A stretch of DNA of 64,000 bases, from assembly GCA_027475525.1 (NCBI GenBank), contig JAMWFC010000055.1, positions 1,530,212-1,594,211 of the forward strand. Reading direction: 5' to 3'. The notes beneath the pieces were generated by a model, which was not told where the DNA came from, searched no databases, and saw nothing but the letters and a program-made list of their open reading frames with translations. The stretch's first letter is position 1, and each line of letters starts with the position of its first letter. Source of the DNA: Macrolepiota albuminosa. Taxonomy: Eukaryota > Basidiomycota > Agaricomycetes > Agaricales > Agaricaceae. The translations under genes were made by a program, and so were the position numbers. Shown piece after piece: positions 54,851 to 64,000 of the stretch.

Positions 54851-55560
54851 GACAGTTTGCATGCAATGAATTGTGTTGGATATAGAAATATCCTCTAGTA
54901 TCCAACATATTCATTGGTTGGAAATACCTACCATTCCATATTTCAGGTCAGTGAAACGGATTGGAGTGGTGCGTGTAGTGGAAACATCTGTGACAGAATA
55001 TTCTTGACCCAATGCAATTATGGCATTACTATTGTGCCAGGTAATAGTCAGAACAAGCAAAACAATCAGTAATGTCATTTATTAATTCATGACTAAGCAA
55101 TCTATTGAGCAACTGTAAAACATGGTTGATGAAGCTATTAAGATAATTTGCCTGTATCTATATATGAACTTGAATAATTTGCTTTCAATAATAGCATACA
55201 TTCAAATCACTTTTACATGCCTTATAGATACAAGCATTGTATCATCTACATCATCTACTGTTGGATTATTGTCCAAGTGTACAATGTTATCATTATCTGA
55301 AAATACCACAGGTGGTGCACCAGTTACAATGGAAATGGGACCTAATAGTAGCTGTTGTGTTATGAGGACTGGCAATCTTTGTGTGTTCTGAGTGAGTCAT
55401 ATCCTTTTCTCAGCAAATGGGATGAGGTCTCTTTGCCTGATAACTGTTGTTTTTGGTCGCTTGCATTTTTTCAGAGAGTTCAGGTTCATGATCAAATATC
55501 TATGGCCAGGACCTAGCCATTGTATTGGAGATCTAATGAGACTGCTTATTAATATTAGCA
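54851..55560 (-). pseudogene. possible N-terminal region of the KDZ ORF
   Basis: The minus strand is largely open, with QLLLGPISIVTGAPPVVFSD and acidic NNPTVDDVDDTM. It lies directly upstream of the KDZ-associated domain. No motif confirms it. Confidence 0.3.
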
Positions 55561-55702
55561 ATATGCTCCAATTTGGATAGGCCAGATATCAGCAGATAGC
55601 AGACCCTATCCATTGATAACAAATAAAATCTGTTTGTTATTAACAGATACTGAATGGAAATGTATATTTTATCATGTGATCCTTCAGTTGAGAACTGTGT
55701 AG

Positions 55703-57050
55703 TTGCAGAAAATTATATTGTCTACATACATGTCTGCCCTTTTGCAACTATCTGAACCAATATTTTCACCAAAGAAAAGACGAGTGGAACTGATATTTAC
55801 AGTGAAAAAAAGATCTATTTTTGAACCATATAAGGAACTCTACCACTTCTCAACTACTCCTCAAGCTTGGACTGCTATCTTGAAGGATAAAATCCTAACA
55901 GATATTTTCAACTACTGGGCTACTTCTCAACTACTCCTCAAGCTTGGACTGCTATCTTGAAGGATAAAATCCTAACAGATATTTTCAACTACTGGGCTAC
56001 TAAGAGGACAAAGCCAAAGACAGGGAAAGAGTGGACAAAGAGAATCAAAGTAGGTACAGCAACTCATTGCAAAGAACTGGACATCATTTGCTTGGATAGA
56101 AGTCTGTCCAATATATTAAGAATTGCTGGTGCTCTTATTAGTATAAAGATCCAAAAGTGCTCCTGAAAACTTCACTGCAAGATGTTGTCCAGCAGACAAT
56201 GGCAAAGGAGATAAACAAGGAGATCCAGAACTTGTTGAGGGGTAAGGATCATAATGCCTCAGGATTGGATGCATTTGCACAATATAATGTGGCTGTCAAA
56301 AGCATTATACATTGAGGGGTAAGGATCATAATGCCTCAGGATTGGATGCATTTGCACAATATAATGTGGCTGTCAAAAGCATTATACATCAATTTACCCA
56401 CAGGAGGAAAGTTGTTTACAGAAAATGGCAGCAGAATAGAGTGAAGAAGAAAATTTACCTGAAATTCAGTGCAAGTTGGTACTCCTTCTATCCCTTATCT
56501 GTTTTTTATTTGTTGTACATTTGTCTACTTGATTCTGCTTTCTAATTGTTGTCTCTCTAGGAAGGCCCAAAAGCATAGTTTGAAGTGTGTGGACAAGGCA
56601 GATATGCTTTGATTTAGAGAGATGGGCATGTTGAGTTGGACTGTTGTTGATTGGTATGCAAATGAAGGCATGACTATTAGAATATGTGGTGCCATTATTC
56701 TTTAAACAATTTTGACATCAATTATAGTCATGACAATATGTCATACTTGACCCATGCTAACCAACCTACCTTCTAAGACTCCTTTCCTGATCTTGTTAGT
56801 GACCTCAACAAGAAGATAATAGATTACATGTCTGCTCTTCTTAGTAGAGACATGCCATCCAACATGCAATTACCCCATGATTTGACTTTTTTTATTCTTA
56901 CACACCATGACCTTATTTTTGATCTGAATAAGGATGGATTCTCAATATTATCAGCAGATCCAGGACCAAATATATCTCAAACTCGGACAGAATTGGAAAT
57001 GCTTGTCCAGAACTATCTAAATACTCATTACAGTAAATTCTAGTTTTCTC
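55703..57050 (+). pseudogene. unrecognised plus-strand TE-like ORF remnants
   Basis: Pieces with FSPKKRRVELIFTVKKRS, TTPQAWTAILKDKIL and MAKEINKEIQNLLRGKDH read as parts of one helical, basic protein, split by shifts and by two 77-bp duplications (55845/55922 and 56235/56312). A further piece (56828-57043) follows. I recognise no domain. Confidence 0.3.
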
Positions 57051-58150
57051 CACCTTGCTCATCATCTGATCACTCTATCAGAAATTGTGTCTGGTTACCA
57101 GTATGAATCTGCTCCTTACAAGGCAGTGAAGACCAATGATCAGCAATTTATATATTCAAGATATCTTTCAGAGGGTCTGATATTCCAAGATCTACAAAAT
57201 CTTGGTCAGCCAGAGCTATTGTGTTTGCTGAACCTTTGGAGAGACTGTTAAAAATAGCATGGATCTGGTGACACCTTCTACTGGATGGTTTATCTCAACT
57301 GTCACAAGCAGCCAGTAGCTGCCAAGTATGGCACCTGAGCTGATTGTGAAAAAAATGCAGCAGCAGCAGCAGCATATAAGGCTACATGCAAAAATGGAGA
57401 TAAAAATCAGAAACAGAGGCCAACACTATCAGCAGTAGTCAATGGCAACAGTAGGACTATTGCTAATGATAGAGCTGCTGATGGTGGATCTGCTTTAGTC
57501 ATCAGATCTGCAGTCAACTTGGAGTGGCAACTGAGGCCTACACTTCCCCTGTCACCTAGCGTACCACACACACCACTGCCTGACTTACAGGAGGAACCCC
57601 CTGTCTTGTGCTCACTGCACACTGCACAGCCTCAGCACCCAACAGATCCACAGTTTACAACAAATCCCAACCAAATATATCAGCTTTTGCTCATGATGAG
57701 TCTGCTTATGACAAATCTATTTATGACAAATATGGTGATGATACAGCAGTGGTAGATGCCACTACCATCCACCTTTTACAATAAAGAGAATGAAGCTATC
57801 CAGACTCTCCAATTAATGGCCCTAGTGATGGTTCCTCTAGATATAGAGTATCAAGAAGGATGCTCAATATTCTTCAAAAGGACAATGATCAATTTGAAGG
57901 TGAGAAAAAGCTGGCATTACAAAACCAAAAGAAGTGCAAGGCATTGCCTAATCAATTGTCAACAAATTTCAAGCGACCCTGCAAGTCTCAAGCACGAATA
58001 TTACAGAAGGATGCAGCTTGATACATTGATATGTCTACACCAGCAAAAAGGAGTGGCAGCTGCACTAAGATTATTAGACCAGTCCACCGTTATTGATGTG
58101 GGGAAGAAGGGAAAAGATACATTTCATTTTTGTAAACTATTATAGTATTA
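57051..58150. other. short open frames, no gene recognised
   Basis: Plus-strand frames at 57519-57755 and 57756-58145 show no domain. Possibly the continuation of the remnant to the left. Confidence 0.3.
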
Positions 58151-58199
58151 CAAAAATATAGCAATAATGTCTAGTGTAATGAAAAAAAAAATATTGTGA

Positions 58200-59620
58200 A
58201 ATAATAATCCATCTAATAATCCATCTATCTTTACTTGTCTTCCATTGCCTTGCATCTCTCAGTAAGCTGACGGGATGATTGGATCCATTGCATCAGCAGC
58301 TGACTACTTCAGGAGTTGCTGCAAGCACATCTCCTTGGGCCAAAAAGAGGATCTTCGGCAAGGACTGGTGGAGGGATGGAAGATGGTTGAGAGGGTAATG
58401 GAGATGTTTGTGTAGAAGACATCCCTGAGGATATTTGTGCAGGAGACGTCTCTGAGAATGTTTGTTGAAGTGGAGATAAAGCAACAGTGAGAGCGGATAA
58501 GTTAGCAGCATGATGGGATTGGTCAGTAGTGAGGGCAGAGGTGTCACCAGTAAAAACAGATACATCAGCAATGGCAAGGGATTTAAGCAAGGAGTTTTTT
58601 CTCTTCAGCAATAGGTCTAAGTCTACTGTGCCCTGTTGTATGCACTGCCACATCATCCTGAGCTGACAGACTAGAGGGACAGGTGAAGATATGAAGTTGA
58701 CTCTGCAAAGTGTCAACTATACCTCAAATATTATAAATCTCCTGTTCTGTCTGACAAATCTGTCCATTGTAGTCTGCAAACGTCTCACTTACAAGAGAAA
58801 TATTGGTTTGCAGGGTTTTTATACGGCCACCAAGCATGTCAACTTGAGTTTGGTAGAAACAGAAAAAGTTCTCAATATGCAGTAACCAGCTCTCCTTAGT
58901 CATGACAAACTTGTCCTGCATCTGCGCCCCAATATTCTGCAATGCTTCCTAGAACTCATTCTTCATCCTGTCTAAATAGCTCTCCACCTCTGCTATCACA
59001 CCAGCCACAATGTCCTCACTATGACTAGACTCTATCATCCGCTCCTTGCCCTTTCTCTTGACCAGAAGAAGATCTGTTGGGTGGTTGGAGGTCAATGGTG
59101 TTAATGATCCCATAATTGGACTAGCTGGTTCATCTACTAACTATTAGTTAGCTATTTGAGCAGGAAAAGACTTTCATACTGTCATTACTCTCAATAATCA
59201 ACACTGACTTCTTTGCCAGTGGTTTTTCCTCCTTTTTCTTGTTGCTAGGCTTGACAGTTTTCTTGACAATTGTCAGGCTACGTGTTTGTTTGTAAATGAG
59301 CTAGCAAGGATTGCATGTGGTGCTGCTCTTTGTCTTGACACACTATAGCCACTTATGTGTGCAATATTGGCAAGGGGGGTTGATATGCTGACCCTTGCAA
59401 CAAGGTGCTGTCCTCAGATACCTGCTCAACAATATCCTTCCAGTAATTTCCCCCTTTGGTATCCTGCCTTCTTGTTCTTCCTCTTCCTCTTCATCCTTAT
59501 CCTCATCCTTGTCCTCCTGCTCCTCCGATATCTTATAGCTACCAGGAGGTAGATGACTATTAATGTAACTTACCTGTTTTTGCTTCTTGGGGTTCAGTAA
59601 TGGACCAGACAAATCTCCTG
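58200..59620 (-). pseudogene. Cys-cluster and coiled-coil protein remnant, unrecognised
   Basis: On the minus strand: an acidic stretch (EEQEDKDEDKDEEEEEEQEG, about 59540-59480); then a cysteine group CCKGQHINPPCQYC and further CxxC pairs (about 59390-59290); LLVKRKGKERMIE; and a helical segment with heptad-like spacing (59000-58730: DKFVMTKESWLLHIENFF, VDMLGGRIKTLQTNISLV), ending in a Ser/Thr/Pro-rich tail at 58309. The layout resembles hypothetical proteins with a zinc-type Cys cluster and coiled coil often found with fungal transposons. No name can be given. Confidence 0.35.
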
Positions 59621-59760
59621 CTGCTAGAGAACTTGGTTGTTTTTTCTTCTTAGAAATTGGTGACAGACCAGATGTATCTCCTCAGACAAATCTCCTGCTG
59701 CTAGAGAACTTGGTTGTTTTTTCTTCTTAGAAATTGGTGACAGACCAGATGTATCCCTAC
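59606..59760. repeat. 77-bp tandem duplication
   Basis: The block beginning cagacaaatctcc repeats with offset 77 (59606 and 59683). Confidence 0.95.
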
Positions 59761-59826
59761 TGCCAGCCTATGACCTATCTGCTCTTCTCATGCCAGTGTC
59801 ATCAACAAACTGGCTGCAGTTGATAG

Positions 59827-60964
59827 TGATAAGCTTCTACTCAGACTGAGTGCATTAAGAGGCACACTACAGGCCTATAGATACTGGCCATACTAGAGAC
59901 CCTAGTGATCCTCTCAGATGCAGGATACCATACATAGGCCTTAGCGCTCAATTATAGGTGTTGTTTATCAGTCTAAACCATTACTATTAAGCCTTCAGCA
60001 TATACTACTCATTGACTTTAGAGAAGTAGGAGACCCAGAACTCATGGCACTAGCACAACAGTAGAGACGTGACTTTGACCAAACTCCAATCAGTTCTATA
60101 AAGGGGTTAGCATTAGGCACTGCCACTGGATGAGGCACTTCAATCAGAAGTCCAAAGAATTAGCAGCAACAGAACAAGATATATTCTAGCCCAACATTTT
60201 ATCTATCAAGAATAGATACAAAGTTTAGTGCCGACAGTAGAACTCACAATATCTGTTGAGGATTTTCTGACCATACCTCACAGAGGCCTGGCCAATCAGA
60301 ATTACACTAAAAAGTGAGCAGACTCATACAAGTTTAAGTTAGTTTAGAGTCGCCATGGCTAATGGGTTATAATGCTGTTGGTTGCCATTTCTTCCATATA
60401 TGCTGGTCACCATTGACAGGTCACCATTACCTGCAACCACAAGGAGAGGCGCTAATTGATAGCATATACCTATTTCAAAAATATAGTAGCACATAGTATA
60501 AAAGATAGCTACTCTGCATGTATATAACAACAAATCGTAACCCTTAAGCATCCAAGTTACACTTAGCATTCAAATTGCACTAGCTTAGCCCAACATCACC
60601 ATCAATTTGGGTGCTAACTTTGTTTATCTTGTCTTCATTGTTTGTAGTGCCATCTATGGGCACGTTACATTATACTATTTATCTTCATCTTTGTATTTTT
60701 ACTTAAGCTACGGCACTTACAAATTGCCAGGTAGCTTCCAAGATGCTATTTTCTAGCACGTCATTCTATAACATTTGTTTAAGCACACTAGGACTCTGTC
60801 ATGCCAGGTAGCTTCCAAGATGCTATTTTCTAGCACGTCATTCTATAACATTTGTTTAAGCACACTAGGACTCTGTCAGGACTCCTCACAACTATGCACA
60901 CCAAATGCTGGAAATGGTGTTGTACTGTGTATATATCCAGCACATCCAATCCAGGTTAGCATCA
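59827..60964 (+). mobile_element. X repeat copy 4
   Basis: Collinear with 42325-43382: TGATAAGCTTCTACTCAG at the start, gccactggatgaggcacttc, gagcagactcatacaag, agtataaaagatag, and the end ggttagcatca. It contains a 77-bp duplication (60725/60802). CpG-depleted. No coding potential; LTR-like. Confidence 0.65.
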
Positions 60965-61480
60965 TTAATAGATCAGGTTGTTCTTCTTTGAGACTATTTC
61001 TTTGCAGCGTCCTTCAACTGCTTGGTCATATCCTCATCAGAAAGCTTGCTTTTGAGTATTGGGCTGACTTTGTTGATGAATCTTCTCCTGGCATCAAGGA
61101 TGAGTTTCTTGTCATTTTGACCTGGCTAACCATCAGCCACATGTCAGTCTACAGGACAACTGTTAGTGCATGTCTATTAGGAAGAAGTGCTTGCATCTTA
61201 CCAGGTCCTTTAGCTGTCCCTTTAGTTTATCAAAATCTCCTTTGTGAGCAAGGTATAATACTCAAATATTGGTGTTAACAACTCATTGGTGGAGTTCAGC
61301 ATTAGACATGGCAGATGGAGAATTAAAGAAATAGACAAAACCTTTATATGAAGCAAGTTCTGAAAATAGATATTATATGACCCTGTTTAAATTACAAAAG
61401 AAGTTTGATTTATTGCTTGACAAATCTTACTTTGTTTATCATACTATGTAGTAAATGACAATTAGCTAAGCAGGTCAAAA
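60965..61480 (+). other. unassigned sequence with one open frame
   Basis: The frame to 61278 contains LLGHILIRKLAFEYWADFVD and RSACILPGPLAVPLVYQNLL. It may be part of an element interrupted by X copy 4. No domain is recognised. Confidence 0.25.
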
Positions 61481-61900
61481 ATGCAGAGATCTTAATGTTT
61501 ATTGCATTAAGCAGAAGTTGAACTCACCTAGTGCAAGCTACATAAAATACCAGTTTAGATTATTCCATTACACTACAATAGTGTTAATGTATACTACTAT
61601 AGTGTAAATAAATATCTAAATTACAAAAGAAGTTTAATTAATTGCTTGATAAATTTTACTTTGTTTATCTTACTGTGTAGTAAATAACAATTAGCTAGGC
61701 AGATCAAAAACTCTAAACAGTTTGATATCAATGCACTACTAGGAGTCAAACCTGCCTATTGCAATATACAAGAAATATCAACAGAGAATATTGTGCTACA
61801 CCACAAAGTCTTACTATATACTTATATAGTGTAAATAGTATAGATAAATATTAGTCTAATATTCCACTACACCACATGGTTTTCCTGTATACTTCTACAA
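61480..61900 (-). repeat. tRNA-like SINE monomers on the minus strand
   Basis: Monomers near 61505-61590 (reverse: tgcactaggtgagttcaac) and 61740-61815 (reverse: gcaggtttgactcc). They are spaced and built like the SINE heads. Confidence 0.45.
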
Positions 61901-61919
61901 GTAAAAAATGATAACACTA

Positions 61920-62385
61920 TCTGTTCAAATTCTGTATAGGTATATTTTTGCACTACATATACACTGTACTAACTTCTGGTAAGCACCTGTGGTCCAATAG
62001 AATATTGATACATTGATATTTTATATCATTCACAAGAAGTAGGTTTGACTCCTCCTAGTGCATATTATAGCAGCAGGCTATTGACATCTGTTAACATCAT
62101 TAATTTAATTTGTTCAAACTCCAGAGATTTCTGCAGAAGGATAGGCTGAAACAAATTTGCACATGTGTTTCTTCCAGCACATGTGACAAGTTGATGATGC
62201 ACTGTGGCTGGCTAGCTTTGGGCTGGTCTTTGTAAAAAAGATAGCCAGCCCTAGTATATTATTACTTGTCATGTGCGCTACAATAAATACACATGCAAGC
62301 TCCTCCATCCTATCCTTCTTCAGTAATTTCTAGAGTTTTGAAAGAATCAATTTAATAATGCTAGTAAGCCGATGAATGGATAATT
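61920..62385 (+). mobile_element. tRNA-derived SINE, copy 2 (second monomer and body)
   Basis: Direct repeat of about 49425-49950 (without the 77-bp duplication). It has the linker tatttttgcactacat, a monomer (61985-62060: tggtccaatagaat, ggtttgactcc), the body atagcagcaggctattg, and gatagccagcccta at its end. Confidence 0.55.
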
Positions 62386-62699
62386 TACCAGGACTTACTA
62401 TAAGTTAGTATGGTTAGGTCAGTAAATTTATTTGATCTGTTTATCTGCTCATAGACAGGACACAAGTCCATCGGACTTGTTCTCTCCTCTTTCAACTCAG
62501 TATAGGCCCTACTAAAATATTTGTCATTCTTATACAGGATTTAACATCTGCTGCTCTCTACTAATGTCTGCTAATGTCTGCTAACATCAATCTGTTCAAA
62601 ACTTCTTGCAGTGCATGTGATAAATAATTATTTGCCAACATCTACTAGTATCATTCATTTGATCTATTCAAAACTTCAGAGATTACTTAAGAAGTTTGA

Positions 62700-63080
62700 G
62701 ATGGAGGAACTTGCCACATGCTAGGGCAAAAATGTCTAATCTAAACTTCTTGAGTAATCTCTGAAATTTTGAACAGATTAAATAAATGATATTAAGAATG
62801 TCAGCGGCCTCCTGCTATAATTTGCACTAAAGTTGAACCCGCCTCTTGTGCATGATATAAAATATTAATGTATCAATATTTCATTGAATCACAGATGCTT
62901 ACCAGAAGTCAGTACGGTATATGTACATATACTGCAAAAATGCAGCAGTATAAAAAAACACCATTATATATCATTAAAATGGACTAGAGGAGTCAAACCT
63001 GTCACTTCACACAATACTAAATATCAATTGACAAATATTCTACTGAACCACTGGGACTAGTTGCAACCTCATAGTATACA
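62700..63080 (-). mobile_element. dimeric tRNA-derived SINE, copy 3
   Basis: The minus-strand order is first monomer (63060-62985), linker with atttttgcag, second monomer (62895-62825), then the body with gcaggaggccgctgacattc and cagagattactcaag. It mirrors 49318-49640. Confidence 0.55.
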
Positions 63081-63200
63081 CATAAATTGATCAAAAGACA
63101 CCATTTCAGTAAATTCATTTGATACCACTGGGACTAGTTGCAACCTCATAGTATACACATAAATTGATCAAAAGACACCATTTCAGTAAATTCATTTGAT
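63047..63200. repeat. 77-bp tandem duplication
   Basis: The block starting accactgggactag repeats with offset 77 (63047 and 63124). Confidence 0.95.
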
Positions 63201-63231
63201 TTGTTCATCTTCATGAACAGGATACAGTCCA

Positions 63232-63965
63232 CTGGACTTGTTCCCTCTTTCAACCTAACACCATCTCTACTAAATTATTTGTCATTTTTATACAGAAAGA
63301 TTTCTTTGGACATCAGCTACTGTCTGCTAACTGATGTTTGCTACTACCTGCTGGCATGCCAGCAGACAGTGGACACTATGCACCCTCTTCTGCTCTTCTC
63401 CCTCTTTCTTCCCAGTGCTATCCTCTCTACTCTCCACACTACCTTACATGCCACCTGCACCCTCTTCTGCTCTTCTCCCTCTTTCTTCCCAGTGCTATCC
63501 TCTCTACTCTCCACACTACCTTACATGCCACCCCATCCACCACATGCACCTGCTTCTCTCCTCTCCCCTGACCTGATGTCTGATGTCTGCTATGTCTGCT
63601 GGCATGCCAGTGAACATCTACAATCCTCTTCTTTCCCCTTTCTCCTTTTTTTTCCCATCCCCATCTCTCTTTTGCCATTCTTCACACTCTCTGAGATGCC
63701 ACTCCATGCGGCAGACACTCACATACTCTCTTTCCTTCTCTCCTATCCTGATGCTGGACAATGCCAAGGGTTGCCAACAGATATACGATAGATGCCAACT
63801 GATGCCAGCTGATAGCAGATGATGCCAATGCCCCTTTCAAGCCATGAAAACTCTTTTGGAGAGTATGCCACCCCCCTTCCACCTCTAAATATCTGTACAG
63901 GGACCTGTGGAGACATAGGTGTGCAGCTGTTTATTGTGTTATCCAACCTTTGATTCTATCTCTAA
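63232..63965 (-). repeat. repeat Z copy 2
   Basis: Reverse complement of 48046-48714. It includes an 18-bp perfect palindrome (ctgctggcatgccagcag, 63348-63365), pyrimidine-rich stretches and two 77-bp duplications (63380/63457 and 63884/63961). Confidence 0.65.
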
Positions 63966-64000
63966 ATATCTGTACAGGGACCTGTGGAGACATAGGTGTG

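Noticed and set aside
58293..58577. Leu-rich minus-strand frame
   Set aside because: Overlaps the better Ser/Thr/Pro tail of the minus-strand coiled-coil remnant in another frame.
63201..63791. 196-codon plus-strand frame with Pro/Ser/Leu repeats
   Set aside because: Translation of the pyrimidine-rich Z repeat and of a 77-bp duplication; the inverted copy at 48 kb has no corresponding gene.

Overview
The window looks like a transposon-packed, probably heterochromatic stretch of a filamentous fungus, most likely an Agaricomycete. The reasons are a 53-bp GT..AG intron in the one convincing host gene, KDZ-type transposase remnants, chromodomain Ty3/gypsy elements, a PAT/Ngaro/DIRS-like tyrosine-recombinase retrotransposon, and CpG-specific decay of old repeats. 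The species cannot be told from sequence alone. Almost everything outside about 9.3-12 kb is mobile-element material.

Layout. 0-0.4 kb: a possible host exon and an intron-containing tRNA-Trp-like gene. 0.4-6.2 kb: a non-LTR (LINE) element whose zinc-knuckle ORF1 and endonuclease ORF2 are separated by an X repeat. That repeat holds an inverted X copy, which holds a pogo-like element with TA target duplication, which holds a Y repeat and a solo LTR. 6.2-9.3 kb: AT-rich sequence with little that can be named. 9.3-11.6 kb: CpG-rich host DNA with a two-exon ABM-fold gene and a possible minus-strand gene. 12-47 kb: an old plus-strand tyrosine-recombinase (YR) retrotransposon (D) cut into pieces. 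Its gag is interrupted by a younger minus-strand YR element (E, 12235-18532). Its RT is interrupted by a minus-strand chromovirus (C, 20323-43935, TSD ttttc). Inside C lie a plus-strand chromovirus of the same family (A, 22199-33246, TSD tatgc), a CpG-rich solo LTR (TSD atagc) and a further X repeat. D resumes with RT, RNase H and recombinase pieces up to 47.15 kb. 48-64 kb: repeats built around a dimeric tRNA-derived SINE, in inverted orientation around 50-62 kb, enclosing a decayed KDZ transposon, unrecognised TE-like ORFs and a fourth X copy.

The most interesting biological object is a third ORF of about 1,000 codons downstream of pol in both chromoviruses. It has a low-complexity N-terminus and a conserved globular C-terminal region that I do not recognise, with no sign of a signal peptide or membrane segment. 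The most important technical observation is that 14 tandem duplications scattered over the window all have a period of exactly 77 bp. This points to assembly (k-mer overlap) artefacts, and some break reading frames in element A.

No element here looks fully functional. A carries several C-to-T type nonsense changes and has lost most of its 3' LTR. C has lost its start codon, its RT YxDD motif and most of its RNase H. E has stops in gag and a stop at the Tyr of its YVDD motif. D, the LINE and the KDZ copy are remnants.
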